Part shown: positions 47,030 to 55,852 of the stretch, one piece after another
How positions within the stretch are numbered: position 1 is the first letter of the stretch
How the letters are laid out: every line of letters begins with the position of its first letter
NCBI RefSeq assembly: GCF_003045775.1
Contig: NZ_PXNS01000001.1
Span: 930,001 to 994,000 of the forward strand
DNA: 64,000 nt
Origin: Halomonas litopenaei
GTDB lineage: Bacteria; Pseudomonadota; Gammaproteobacteria; Pseudomonadales; Halomonadaceae
Direction: 5' to 3'
Notes under the pieces: model-generated
Database searches by the model: none
What the model was told of the DNA's origin: nothing
Seen by the model: only the letters and a program-made list of their open reading frames with translations
Made by a program: the position numbers and the translations under genes

Positions 47030-48931
47030 TCAGTCGACGGGCTTCTCGCCGGAGACCTCCGGCGCCGATTCCGTGCCGTGCTCGCGAAAGGACTGCACCG
47101 GCATCTCGCGGGGGACTTCCCGTGGCGGCTCGGCCGGGGTCGCCGGCGGCGGTGGTGCCTCGGCGACGCGAAGCTCGCCTACCACCGCCGGGGGGCGGGT
47201 CTCGCTCGGGACCAGCAACAGGCCGGCGCGCCTCAGGGCCCGGCCGATGCTCAGGCTGGAGCTCCAGCGGACCAGCGGAGCGGCCATCACCAGGCCGAGC
47301 CACACCGGCGTCAGCCAGATGAAGAAGCTCGGGGTGAAGGCCCAGGTCACCAGCGCCCACAAGGCGCCGATCAGTGACCATAGCCAGGTGTGGCGAAAGG
47401 CTTCCTTCCAGGGCAGGGCGCGGCCCTCGCGGGACTGTGGATCCCAGGCGACGGTGCGGCCGCTCAGTACCTGAATCACGAAACGACTGTGGAACACCAT
47501 CATCAGCGGCGCGATGAGCATGGCAAACAGCGTCTCGAGCAGCATGCTGGCGACGAGCCGGGCCCGTCCGCCATAAGCCTGCGGGTTCTGGATCAGCCCC
47601 AGCACCAGCCCCAGTACCTTGGGCATCAGCAGCATGCCCAGGGTACCGATCAGCAGCGGCATGATCAGGTTGGGTGGGGCGATCGGCCAGTCGGGAAACA
47701 GCTGCGAACTCGAGGTGAAGAAGTTGGTCGGCACCAGCGCCCGGATCAGGGCGTCGATGGTGCTGATCACCAGGATCGCCAGCCACACCAGCGACGACAG
47801 GTAGGCGAGGGCACCGAAGAAGAAGTGCAGACGGCTGAGCACGTGCAGTCCGCGCCCGCCGAGCAGGCGCATATGCTGCAGGTTGCCCTGGACCCAGCGC
47901 CGGTCGCGTTTGGCGTAGTCGAGGATATGACTCGGCATCTCTTCGAAGCTGCCGCCCAGGTCGGTGCGCATGCGCACCTGCCAGCCGGCACGGCGCAGCA
48001 GCGCCGCCTCGACGAAGTCGTGGCTCAGGATATCGCCACCCAGCGGTGGCTTGCCGGGCAGCTCCGGCAGGCCACAGGCATCGGTGAAGGCGTCCACGCG
48101 AATGATGGCGTTGTGGCCGAAGTAGTTGGCCGCGGTGGCGTGCCAGAAGCTCAGACCGCTGGCCAGCATCGGCGAGTAGAGTGCAGCAGCGAACTGGTTG
48201 GCGCGGCCAAACAGGCTGTCCTGGCGCACTGGAATCGGCACCGTCTGCAACAGGCCAAGGCGCGGGTTGGCCATCATCTCGTCGATCAGCTCGATGACGG
48301 TGGTGCCGCTCATCAGGCTGTCGGCGTCGATCACCAGCATGTAGTCGTAGTGGCTGCCCCAGCGGGTGCAGAAGTCGCCCAGGTTGCCTGCCTTGCGCCC
48401 GACGTTACTGTCACGGTGGCGGTAGTGCAGTTGGCAGTGGCCTTCCAGGCGCTTCTGGAGCTCGGCCATGGCGGCCTTTTCCTCGGCCACCACCTCGTCG
48501 TCGGTGCTGTCGCTGAGCACGAAGGCTTCCACCTCGATGCCTTGCGGCAGGTCATCCAGATCCTTGCAGGTGGCCTCGAGTCCGGCGGCGACTCGCAGCA
48601 CGTCCTCGTTGTGGATCGGCATCACCAGGGCGGTGCGGGAGTGGGAGCCTTCGGGCCGCATGGGATAGGAATGGCGCGGCTTCAGGCTCAGCGGGTCACG
48701 CCCGGTCAGGTTGAGCACGAAGCCGATCAGCGCGCTCCAGAAGGCCATGGTGATCCAGCCGAAGGTGATCGCGAACAGGCCGATGATCGCCATCTCGAGC
48801 GGACTGATGCCCTCCACGTAGAGGATCCTGAACATGGTCCAGACCCCCAGCGCCGTGGTGGCGGCAATGGCCAGGCCGACGCCAAGACGTCGCAGGCGTG
48901 GCCAGGGTACCTCGGGAGTATGAGCGTTCAT
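47030..48931 (-). CDS. opgH: Osmoregulated periplasmic glucan glucosyltransferase OpgH
   Basis: A 633-residue inner-membrane GT2 glycosyltransferase that makes the beta-1,2 glucan backbone from UDP-glucose. A GT2 core runs from about residue 98 to 340: ALVMPIHNED, the DSTDDEVV segment, DADSLMSG with the metal-binding DxD-type acids, and RDRRWVQGN as the QxxRW-type motif. Several membrane helices lie on both sides. It is shorter than the 847-residue E. coli protein, like versions in other genera. It ends in a Pro/Glu-rich tail. Its start overlaps the opgG stop by one base. Confidence 0.9.
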   Translation of the reverse strand: MNAHTPEVPWPRLRRLGVGLAIAATTALGVWTMFRILYVEGISPLEMAIIGLFAITFGWITMAFWSALIGFVLNLTGRDPLSLKPRHSYPMRPEGSHSRTALVMPIHNEDVLRVAAGLEATCKDLDDLPQGIEVEAFVLSDSTDDEVVAEEKAAMAELQKRLEGHCQLHYRHRDSNVGRKAGNLGDFCTRWGSHYDYMLVIDADSLMSGTTVIELIDEMMANPRLGLLQTVPIPVRQDSLFGRANQFAAALYSPMLASGLSFWHATAANYFGHNAIIRVDAFTDACGLPELPGKPPLGGDILSHDFVEAALLRRAGWQVRMRTDLGGSFEEMPSHILDYAKRDRRWVQGNLQHMRLLGGRGLHVLSRLHFFFGALAYLSSLVWLAILVISTIDALIRALVPTNFFTSSSQLFPDWPIAPPNLIMPLLIGTLGMLLMPKVLGLVLGLIQNPQAYGGRARLVASMLLETLFAMLIAPLMMVFHSRFVIQVLSGRTVAWDPQSREGRALPWKEAFRHTWLWSLIGALWALVTWAFTPSFFIWLTPVWLGLVMAAPLVRWSSSLSIGRALRRAGLLLVPSETRPPAVVGELRVAEAPPPPATPAEPPREVPREMPVQSFREHGTESAPEVSGEKPVD

Positions 48932-50517
48932 CAGGGGCTCCAGATGCTGTTCCAGGTTTCGCTCAGGCGCTCGCCACGAAGCATGAGGGTCAGGCGGATA
49001 TCAGCGGGCTGGTCGCCGTCGGGCAGCAGCGTGAAGCTGGCGCGCCAGGTGTCGTTGTCGGGCAGCGGTGTGACCTTGGCCTCGGCGGTCTCGCCGCTGG
49101 AGGTGGTCAGGGTCATCTCGACCGGTTGGCTGGCATCGAGTCCCTCGAGCTCACCGCCGCGGAAGTCGATGATGAACTGGCGCAGGCGCTCGTCGGGGGG
49201 ATCGCTCTGTCCCGGCACACCGCCCCAGCCCTGGCGCGAACGCACCACACGAGCCAGCGGCTCGGCCGTGGGGGTGTCGCCGAAGGTCCAGGTACGATAG
49301 CGATAGGTGCGGGAGTCGCCGGCCATCAGCGGGGTGGCGGGCACCCAGTAGGCGGTGATGTTGTCGTGAGCCTCGCTGTCGGTGGGGATCTCCACCAGCT
49401 CGACATGGCCTTCACCCCACTCGCCCTGGGGTTCGACCCACTGACTGGGGCGACGCTCGTAGCGGGCCTCCATGTCCAGGTAGGCGTTGAAGTGCTGGGG
49501 CCGCTGGACCAGGCCATAGCCCTTGGGCGAGGTGTCCTGCAGCCCGGAGATCTGCAGGCTTTCGGGGTTTTCCAGCACGCGCCATGTCCACTCGCCGGTG
49601 CTGGTGGCCATCAGCAGGCCGCTGGAGTCATGTACCCGGATGCGGTAGTCGTCCTCCTGGCGGCGATCCATCTCGCCATGCAGGAACATGCTGGTCAGCG
49701 GTGCGACGCCGAGCTTCTCGACGTCTTCCCTGGCAAACAGGCGTGCCTCGGTGTCGACCTGGGTGCGCTTGCCCGGGGCGATGTCGAAGCGGTAGGCGCC
49801 GGCCAGAGACGGGCTGTCCAGCAGCGCCAGCACGGTCATGTGGGTATCGCCGGGCTGCGGCTTGACCAGCCAGTATTCACGAAAGGCGGGAAACTCCTCG
49901 CCCTGGGGCAGGGCGGTGTCGATGGCCAGGCCACGGGCCGACAGGCCGTAGCCCTGGTCGCGGCCGACCAGGCGGAAGTAGGACGCGCCCAGAAATACCG
50001 CGAACTCATCCTTGTAGTCGGCGCGGTTGAGCGGGTAGTGCAGGCGAAAGCCGGCATAGCCGAGCCCACTCAGGTCGAGCTCGGCGAGGTCGGCGGCATC
50101 GTCGTCGTAGCGAAAGCGCTCAGGCTCGAAGGGCAGCGAGCGTACCTCGCCATCCTCCAGCAGGTGGATATCCACCGGCTGGTCATACAGAAAGCCTGGG
50201 TGGAAGAGCTCAACCTCGAAATCGCCATCATCCTTCCACAGTGCCCGCTCATCGCGGTAGCGAATCTGTCGGTAGCGGTCGTAGTCCATCTCGGTGAGGG
50301 CCTCGGGCAGCTCGGCAGAGGCCTCTTCATAGGGGGACGCGGCCAGTTCCTTGGCCCGGTTCGTGACCTGTTCGAACAGCGCGCCGGTCTCGACGGCCAT
50401 GGCCGGCGTCGTCAATGCGGCGCTGGTGATGACGCCGACGAAGGCGAGCGCCAGGTTGCGCGAGCCAGGTCGCCGCCGTGCAAGGGTGTGTCGTGCTCGA
50501 GATATTGCCGTGTCCAA
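48931..50517 (-). CDS. opgG: Periplasmic glucan biosynthesis protein OpgG
   Basis: A 528-residue periplasmic protein with a Sec signal peptide (ALAFVGVITSAALTTPAMA, cleavage near residue 41), preceded by an Arg-rich n-region. It contains the two beta-sandwich OpgG/OpgD domains; signatures include YDRYRQIRYRDERALW near residue 79 and GYGLSARGLAIDTA near 189. It supports branching and release of periplasmic glucans made by OpgH. Translation starts at a TTG (50515-50517) with a strong AAGGAGAG site; no ATG fits. First gene of opgG-opgH. Confidence 0.9.
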   Translation of the reverse strand: MDTAISRARHTLARRRPGSRNLALAFVGVITSAALTTPAMAVETGALFEQVTNRAKELAASPYEEASAELPEALTEMDYDRYRQIRYRDERALWKDDGDFEVELFHPGFLYDQPVDIHLLEDGEVRSLPFEPERFRYDDDAADLAELDLSGLGYAGFRLHYPLNRADYKDEFAVFLGASYFRLVGRDQGYGLSARGLAIDTALPQGEEFPAFREYWLVKPQPGDTHMTVLALLDSPSLAGAYRFDIAPGKRTQVDTEARLFAREDVEKLGVAPLTSMFLHGEMDRRQEDDYRIRVHDSSGLLMATSTGEWTWRVLENPESLQISGLQDTSPKGYGLVQRPQHFNAYLDMEARYERRPSQWVEPQGEWGEGHVELVEIPTDSEAHDNITAYWVPATPLMAGDSRTYRYRTWTFGDTPTAEPLARVVRSRQGWGGVPGQSDPPDERLRQFIIDFRGGELEGLDASQPVEMTLTTSSGETAEAKVTPLPDNDTWRASFTLLPDGDQPADIRLTLMLRGERLSETWNSIWSP

Positions 50518-50880
50518 GTGCGCTCTCCTTGCGAGCGGACGAACGCCCGGTGGCTCGGGGTCGCCCGCTGGGGGTGTAGGGGATCCTTCTGCCGTTCACA
50601 TCGATGGCATGTTCTATGCGACCTTCTATGCCACTTTCTATGTCGCTTTCTATGCCAAATCGAGCCAGTCTTTAATCTAGCCTATTGGCCGAGACAAAAG
50701 TTGCAATAGATGTCAGCGGAGTGCATTTGAGGATTTGTGCCAGTTCGGGTTCCGTGTCGCCGATTAGCGACGGTGTCGGGGTGGGCAGGTTACTGAGCGG
50801 TAACGTTCAGGTGGCCAAGAGCGAACGACTGGGAGTCCAGGAAGGGAGGTTGCATGTTTGGGGGAAGAGTCTTGCCGCGC
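50518..50880. promoter_or_regulatory. Upstream region of opgG with 12-bp repeats
   Basis: This 363-base gap separates opgG from a DUF4870-like gene on the same strand and holds no supported gene. It contains four 12-bp tandem repeats (50612-50659) 95-142 bases before opgG, and is AT-richer around 50660-50740. It presumably includes the opgGH promoter. Confidence 0.5.
50612..50659. repeat. Four tandem 12-bp repeats upstream of opgG
   Basis: The unit TTCTATGCCACT occurs four times head to tail with changes confined mostly to the last five positions; TTCTATG is invariant in all four. Spacing just over one helical turn could array a DNA-binding protein. Confidence 0.75.
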
Positions 50881-51237
50881 CTACCATAGCCAGCTGGATG
50901 GCCTGGGCGGCGGCAGGCGCTGGTGCAGGGCACGCCAGCCGACGATGCAGCGGATCACGAACCAGGCGGTGACCAGCAGTGGGGGCAGTGCCAGGCCGAT
51001 GATCAGCACCGACAGTACCACCGCGGCGACCATGTAGAGCAGGCCGATCCAGAAGGTGCTGATCAGAAACTGGTAGTGGGCACGCAGCCAGGGGGCGGCG
51101 TCGGTGCGATAGACGTAGGCGACGACCAGCGCGATCAACAGTGTCACGAATCCGCTCACCAGCCCTGCCAGGTAGAGCAGATAGAGGACGTGGCCGACGC
51201 GAGTCTCCGGCGGCGGTGACACTGACGCTGTCGTCAC
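50881..51237 (-). CDS. DUF4870-like small membrane protein (paralogue 1)
   Basis: A 118-residue protein with about three hydrophobic helices. The phrase AYVYRTDAAPWLRAHYQFLISTFWIGLLY is closely mirrored in the paralogue at 52177-52569. A GTG start overlaps the stop of the acyltransferase gene (GTGA), with GAGG eight bases upstream. Function unknown; the family is widespread as small inner-membrane proteins. It is the last gene of a three-gene operon with the acyltransferase in the middle. Confidence 0.7.
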   Translation of the reverse strand: MTTASVSPPPETRVGHVLYLLYLAGLVSGFVTLLIALVVAYVYRTDAAPWLRAHYQFLISTFWIGLLYMVAAVVLSVLIIGLALPPLLVTAWFVIRCIVGWRALHQRLPPPRPSSWLW

Positions 51238-52175
51238 TTCATGTTCCTCGAGCTGTAGAGGCGGTAACGGCGGAAGTCGGGATCGCCACGTTGTTCTTCC
51301 AGGGTCTTGGTGTAGCGCTTGTATTCCCACTGGTACTGGGCCGGGTCGAGTGCGATCACCGCCTCGATGCTGGCATTGACCCCGCTGCAGGAGATGGTCT
51401 CGTCTTCATCGTAGACGCGCTCGTCGGCGGCCAGGAAGTACAGCGCGAAGCCCCGCCCGGGACGGCGCAGAGCGACGCCGGTCACGACCCTTGCATTGGT
51501 GCGCGACACCAGCTTGGGCAACAGGGTGGCAGTGTAGGCGGGGCGCTCGAAGAAGGGCGCGAAAACGCCGCTGCCCCAGCTGGGTTCCTGATCGGGCAGG
51601 ATGCCGACGGCCTCGGATCGCTTGAGCGCCTTGAGCAGCGCCGCCACGCCTCGGGGGTTGGTCGGCACCAGGCTGGCGCCGCAGCGCTCGCGCCCGGCGC
51701 GGATGATCGGGTCCAGCGGTGCCAGCTTGGGCGGCTCGTACATGGCGGTGAAGGGGAAGTGGCTCGACAGCCAGAAGTTCAGCACCTCCCAGTTGCCGAA
51801 GTGAGGCGCCAGGATGATCACGCCCTTGCCCTCGGCGCGGGCATCATCCAGCAGTTCGCGGCCATGTACCTCGACGATGCTGTCGGCCACTCGGTCGGGG
51901 TCGCCCTGCCAGGCAAAGCCGAGTTCCAGCATGGTGGCGGTGGAATGCTTGAGGCTTTCGCGCCCCAGGGTGGCGCGACGGGCCTCGGTAAGGTCGGGAT
52001 AGACCACTTCCAGGTTGAGCCTGGTCACCGCGCGTTCGCGCTTGAGCAGGGGGTAGGCCACATTGACCAGGGCGACGCTGAGTCGCCACAGGGTCGTCGG
52101 TGACAGACGCGACAGTATCCGCCACAGGCGTGATATCGCGGTAGCCTGGAGTCGCTGTTGCCAGGGGACGTTCAT
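51234..52175 (-). CDS. Lipid A acyltransferase family protein (LpxL/HtrB-like)
   Basis: A 313-residue member of the LpxL/LpxM lysophospholipid-acyltransferase family. The catalytic HxxxxE is in HFGNWE (near residue 123), and an N-terminal amphipathic or membrane segment lies at residues 15-45. LPDQEPSWGSGVFAPFF near residue 193 matches the family's second conserved block. It transfers a fatty acyl chain from acyl-ACP to a lipid A precursor at the inner membrane. It is sandwiched between two DUF4870-like genes with one-base gap and four-base overlap. Confidence 0.83.
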   Translation of the reverse strand: MNVPWQQRLQATAISRLWRILSRLSPTTLWRLSVALVNVAYPLLKRERAVTRLNLEVVYPDLTEARRATLGRESLKHSTATMLELGFAWQGDPDRVADSIVEVHGRELLDDARAEGKGVIILAPHFGNWEVLNFWLSSHFPFTAMYEPPKLAPLDPIIRAGRERCGASLVPTNPRGVAALLKALKRSEAVGILPDQEPSWGSGVFAPFFERPAYTATLLPKLVSRTNARVVTGVALRRPGRGFALYFLAADERVYDEDETISCSGVNASIEAVIALDPAQYQWEYKRYTKTLEEQRGDPDFRRYRLYSSRNMK

Positions 52176-52176
52176 A

Positions 52177-52569
52177 TCAGATCAACCAACTTTCCACATT
52201 GTCCGGAGCGCGCTTTTCCTGCAGTGCCTTGAAGCCTTTGACGCAGCGCACGATCAACCACACCGCCAGGGCCAGCAGCAGCGGCAGGCCGATCACGATC
52301 AAGGTCAGGATCGACGCCACGATGCCGTAGAGCAGGCCTATCCAGAAGGTACGGATCTGGTAGCGATAGTGCTCGTCTAGCCACTCGGGGCCCTTGCCAC
52401 GGTAGACGTAGGCGATGATCACCCCTATCACCGCGGTGAAGCCGGTGACCAGGTTGGCCAGCAGCAGCGCGTAGCCCACCAGCGACATGGTGGTGTCGGC
52501 GGGGGGCGTGTCGCCAGGTGAGGGAGGCTCGACAGTGGGTCGTTGAGGCGTAAGGTCGTGTTGGCTCAT
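52177..52569 (-). CDS. DUF4870-like small membrane protein (paralogue 2)
   Basis: A 130-residue protein with a Pro/Thr-rich soluble N-terminus (residues 1-27) and three hydrophobic helices. YRYQIRTFWIGLLYGIVASIL and the following CVKGFKAL echo the paralogue at 50881-51237. It begins the operon with the LpxL-like gene, ending one base before it. Function unknown. Confidence 0.7.
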   Translation of the reverse strand: MSQHDLTPQRPTVEPPSPGDTPPADTTMSLVGYALLLANLVTGFTAVIGVIIAYVYRGKGPEWLDEHYRYQIRTFWIGLLYGIVASILTLIVIGLPLLLALAVWLIVRCVKGFKALQEKRAPDNVESWLI

Positions 52570-52667
52570 CCATGGTCCCTTGGGTGCATGTCATACGGCC
52601 CCGTTATCATACCCAGCCTGTGCCGCATTGCCATGACAGGCGAAGCGACCCGCAGGGACGACCGACG

Positions 52668-53054
52668 TTACTCCTGTTTGAGCGGACGGCTGATCTCCAG
52701 CAGGTTGCCGTCCGGGTCGCGAAGATACAGCGACTCGATCTTGCCGGTGGCACCCTGACGTTCCACGGGGCCCAGTTCCACCTCGACCGACAGGGCATCG
52801 AGGTGAGCCTTCACCTCAGCCAGCGGCAGATGGCTCTTGAAACAGACGTCGAGGCTGCCTGGGGTAGGGGTGGCGGCCCTGGGGGTCACGTCGGTGGCGG
52901 TCCAGTGCAGGCGCAGGGCCAGCTCGCCGAGCATCAGGTCGACCCGCTCGGTATCGCGATAGCGGACGTCCAGGCCCAGAACGCGGGTGTAGAAGTCCAC
53001 GGCGCGGGAAATATCGGTCACGGTGATGACCAGGTGATCTAGACCTGACAGCAT
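52668..53054 (-). CDS. Glyoxalase/VOC-superfamily protein
   Basis: A 128-residue single-domain VOC protein. It opens LSGLDHLVITVTDISRAVDFYTRVLG with the first metal His, and ends ESLYLRDPDGNLLEIS with the second-half Glu. This pattern fits fosfomycin-resistance-like, glyoxalase-like or dioxygenase-type members; the exact reaction is not assignable. GGAGAGAGG lies before the ATG at 53054. It is divergent from the methyltransferase gene with only 41 bases between. Confidence 0.8.
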   Translation of the reverse strand: MLSGLDHLVITVTDISRAVDFYTRVLGLDVRYRDTERVDLMLGELALRLHWTATDVTPRAATPTPGSLDVCFKSHLPLAEVKAHLDALSVEVELGPVERQGATGKIESLYLRDPDGNLLEISRPLKQE

Positions 53055-53095
53055 GCCTCTCTCCACAAATGATCCAAGTCCCAGAGAATACGACG

Positions 53096-53734
53096 ATGCC
53101 AAGCTGTCCGCTATGCGCAAACCCGACGACGCACCACTTTCATGCGGACGGGCGCCGCGACTATTTTCGCTGTTCGGTATGTGACCTGGTGGCGGTGCCT
53201 CCCGAGCAGCGACTGGGACCGCAGGCCGAGAAGGCGGTCTACGATCAGCACGACAACCGCCCGGATGATCCCGGCTACCGTCGTTTTCTGGGGCGCCTGT
53301 TTGATCCCCTGAGCGAGCGTCTGTCGCCGGGTGCCGAGGGGCTCGATTTCGGTGCGGGGCCCGGTCCGACGCTGTCGCTGATGTTCGAGGAGGCGGGGTT
53401 TGCCACTCGGATCCATGATCCCTACTACCATCCCGCGCCGGAGAACCTGAAGCGGTATTACGATTTCATCACCGCCACCGAGGTGGTCGAGCACCTGTTC
53501 GCGCCCGGCCCGGTGCTGTTTGCGCTGGCGCGACAACTGCGACCCGGTGGCTGGCTGGGGCTGATGACCAAGCGCACGCCGGAGGACTTTGCCCGCTGGC
53601 ACTATATTCGTGATCCCACCCATGTGGTGTTCTTCAGCGAGACGAGCTTTCGCTGGTTGGCCGAGGCACTTGGCATGAGTGTCGACTTCCCCGCGGCCGA
53701 TGTGGTTCTGATGCGCCGTGACACGAGTCACTGA
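53096..53734 (+). CDS. Class I SAM methyltransferase with N-terminal zinc ribbon
   Basis: A 212-residue protein. A CPLC...CSVC four-cysteine ribbon occupies residues 4-30; the SAM-binding loop is LDFGAGPGP (near residue 82), and TATEVVEHLFAPG and LRPGGWLGLMTK are the later methyltransferase-fold motifs. Substrate unknown. The ATG at 53096 (MPSCPLC) is preferred over an in-frame ATG at 53069 because the ribbon begins there; no strong ribosome site marks either. Confidence 0.75.
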   Translation: MPSCPLCANPTTHHFHADGRRDYFRCSVCDLVAVPPEQRLGPQAEKAVYDQHDNRPDDPGYRRFLGRLFDPLSERLSPGAEGLDFGAGPGPTLSLMFEEAGFATRIHDPYYHPAPENLKRYYDFITATEVVEHLFAPGPVLFALARQLRPGGWLGLMTKRTPEDFARWHYIRDPTHVVFFSETSFRWLAEALGMSVDFPAADVVLMRRDTSH

Positions 53735-53932
53735 GGCCGGATTTATGCTTGACCAACAATGCGTTACAGATGCATGGGTGACGCCGTTCGAAAGACATTG
53801 ACAGGCGCGAAAAGGGGGGTATATTCGCCGCCCAAGAGTCGTCGATACGCACCGCGACGGACGGACTCGAAACATCAACACCCACCCGCCGCCGCCGTCC
53901 GCGTCGTCCGCATCCCTGGAGCCCGACTCCTC

Positions 53933-55423
53933 ATGTCTCCCCAACTCCTGGCCATGGCCCTGCCCCCCGTTCTGGGGCTATTCATTCTGGGCATCGGCAA
54001 CGGTTTTCTGTCTTCGCTTATCACCCTGCGCCTGGACGCCGCCGGTGAATCGCCGGTGGTCATCGGCTGGGTCTCCGGCGCCTACTTCATCGGTCTTGGC
54101 CTGGGTGCCCTGTTCAACGACCGGCTGCTGCTCGCCATCGGCCATATTCGTGCCTACGGCAGCTTCGCCTCGCTGGTGGCGGTGACGGTGTTGCTGCAGG
54201 GGCTGATCCTGGATCCGGTGGCCTGGTTCGGCCTGCGTCTGATCGGTGGCTGGGCCACGGTCGGGGTCTTCCTGGTGATCGAGAGCTGGCTGCTGGCCTC
54301 CGGAGACTCCAAGGTGCGCGGGCGTCTGCTGGCGCTGTACATGATCGCCCTGTACGGCTCAGGTGTGCTCGGTCAGCTGCTTTTGGGCATCACCCAGAAT
54401 ATGGGCGAAACGGCCCCCTTCATGGTCATCGGTGCCCTGGCCTCGCTGTCGGTGCTGCCGATGGCGATGATTCCGCGGGTCACGCCACTGCTCGACAAGG
54501 TCGAGCCGCTGTCGCCGCTGCGCCTGATGATCCTCACCCCCACCGGGGTGGTGGGGGCCTTCGGTTCCGGCATGCTGGCGGCTGCGGTGTACGCCCTGAT
54601 GCCGCTGTATCTGCAGCGTACCGGCTTTGATCTGGCCGAGGTCGGCCAGCTGATGGCGATAACGGTACTCGGCGCCATGCTGCTGCAGTATCCGGTGGGC
54701 CGCTGGTCGGATCGTCACGACCGCCAGCTGGTGCTGATCCTGATCGGTCTGTTCTGCCTGGCCATCTCGCTGGCGGTGCTGCTGCTGCCGTTGCCGAGCT
54801 GGGGGCTGGCCGCGCTGCTGTTCCTGCTGGGCGGTGGCGTCTTCTCGTTGTATCCGGTCTCGGTCAGCCACTCGGCGGACCGTGCACCCGCCGGCGCCCT
54901 GGTGCCCATGAGTCAGGGCCTTTTGCTGATCAGCGCGCTTGGCTCCTCGGTCAGTCCGCCGCTGGTCAGCCCGGTAATGGCGGCGCTTGGCGATACCGCC
55001 CTGTTCATGGCCTTCGGCGCCCTCGGTGGCGCCCTGGTGCTGTTCTTCGCCTGGCGTCGCCTGGTGCGTCCGGCGCCGGTGCCGGTGGTGCCGTTCTCCC
55101 CGGCGACGCCGTTGTCGTCGGTGGGTGCGGAATTCGTGGTCACCGACGAGTGGGTGGCGGGCGCCAAGGAGCACGAGCATATGGAAGACCTGTCCGACGT
55201 GGTGCCGGACGTGGACGTGGCCGAGCCCATGGTGGGGCCGCCAGCGGAAGAAGGTCAGTACGTGCCTTATTTCGATGAAGACGGCTACCACGATGGCGTG
55301 CTGGAGGTGAACCATCACGAGTCTGATGAAGACGCCGCCGCTATCGAGCCAACGCCCGTCGAACCCGGCTGGGAGCAGGAGTCGCCGTCGGCGGCTGAGC
55401 CGGGCGAGGCACCCAAGGGCTGA
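53933..55423 (+). CDS. MFS transporter with long acidic C-terminal tail
   Basis: A 496-residue MFS permease of the YcaD-like type. About twelve spans fill residues 1-380, with GWVSGAYFIGLGLGALFNDRLL and YPVGRWSDRHDRQLVLIL as the inter-helix 2-3 and 8-9 type motifs. A 114-residue hydrophilic, Asp/Glu/Pro-rich tail (residues 383-496) follows, which is unusual for MFS proteins. The start at 53933 (MSPQLLAM) is where hydrophobicity begins; GGAG is about 14 bases upstream. Transport substrate unknown. Confidence 0.78.
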   Translation: MSPQLLAMALPPVLGLFILGIGNGFLSSLITLRLDAAGESPVVIGWVSGAYFIGLGLGALFNDRLLLAIGHIRAYGSFASLVAVTVLLQGLILDPVAWFGLRLIGGWATVGVFLVIESWLLASGDSKVRGRLLALYMIALYGSGVLGQLLLGITQNMGETAPFMVIGALASLSVLPMAMIPRVTPLLDKVEPLSPLRLMILTPTGVVGAFGSGMLAAAVYALMPLYLQRTGFDLAEVGQLMAITVLGAMLLQYPVGRWSDRHDRQLVLILIGLFCLAISLAVLLLPLPSWGLAALLFLLGGGVFSLYPVSVSHSADRAPAGALVPMSQGLLLISALGSSVSPPLVSPVMAALGDTALFMAFGALGGALVLFFAWRRLVRPAPVPVVPFSPATPLSSVGAEFVVTDEWVAGAKEHEHMEDLSDVVPDVDVAEPMVGPPAEEGQYVPYFDEDGYHDGVLEVNHHESDEDAAAIEPTPVEPGWEQESPSAAEPGEAPKG

Positions 55424-55524
55424 TCAACGTGGCCGGCGAACTTGTCCCTTTGGGTCGCCGTGGGCGGCCCAGACCTGGCCAGAGGCGCCGGCCTGAGCGG
55501 TCAACATGTGGCAGACAGTGGGCC

Positions 55525-55677
55525 TCAGTTCGGTCCGAACAGCAGCTTGAACAGCGCACGACGTACCGCGGGTGTCGCCTGCTGGCGGGCGTAGGCCAGC
55601 AGCACGTCGTGATGGTTGGGGTGACGGGCGTTCTGTACCAGGATCTGACGAGCTTGCTGTAGCTGGGTGGCCGACAT
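55525..55677 (-). CDS. Small hypothetical protein, 50 residues
   Basis: A short gene beginning MSATQLQQARQ and ending LFKLLFGPN, with a strong GGAGGGAC ribosome site before the ATG at 55677. It is predicted helical and basic, with HPNHHD in the middle. No family recognised. It stands alone between the MFS gene and rarA on the minus strand; the good ribosome site argues that it is expressed. Confidence 0.55.
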   Translation of the reverse strand: MSATQLQQARQILVQNARHPNHHDVLLAYARQQATPAVRRALFKLLFGPN

Positions 55678-55852
55678 GACAGTCCCTCCGGAGCATCGGG
55701 TGCCCACCATGGGCACTTGAGTCCCACAGTAGTCGCGGTCCTGGCTCGCTCCTTACGATACGTGGTTGTGCTGCAGCGGCCTATTTCCTTCCCACGTCGA
55801 AGACCGATGGTTTTTCTCAAGTGGTATCTGCGCTGCCACCTCCGCTGCTATC

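Noticed and set aside
47390..50709. Long plus-strand frames (636 and 603 codons) opposite opgH and opgG
   Set aside because: Both are antisense to genes with clear glucan-synthesis motifs and show the amino-acid bias of shadow frames.
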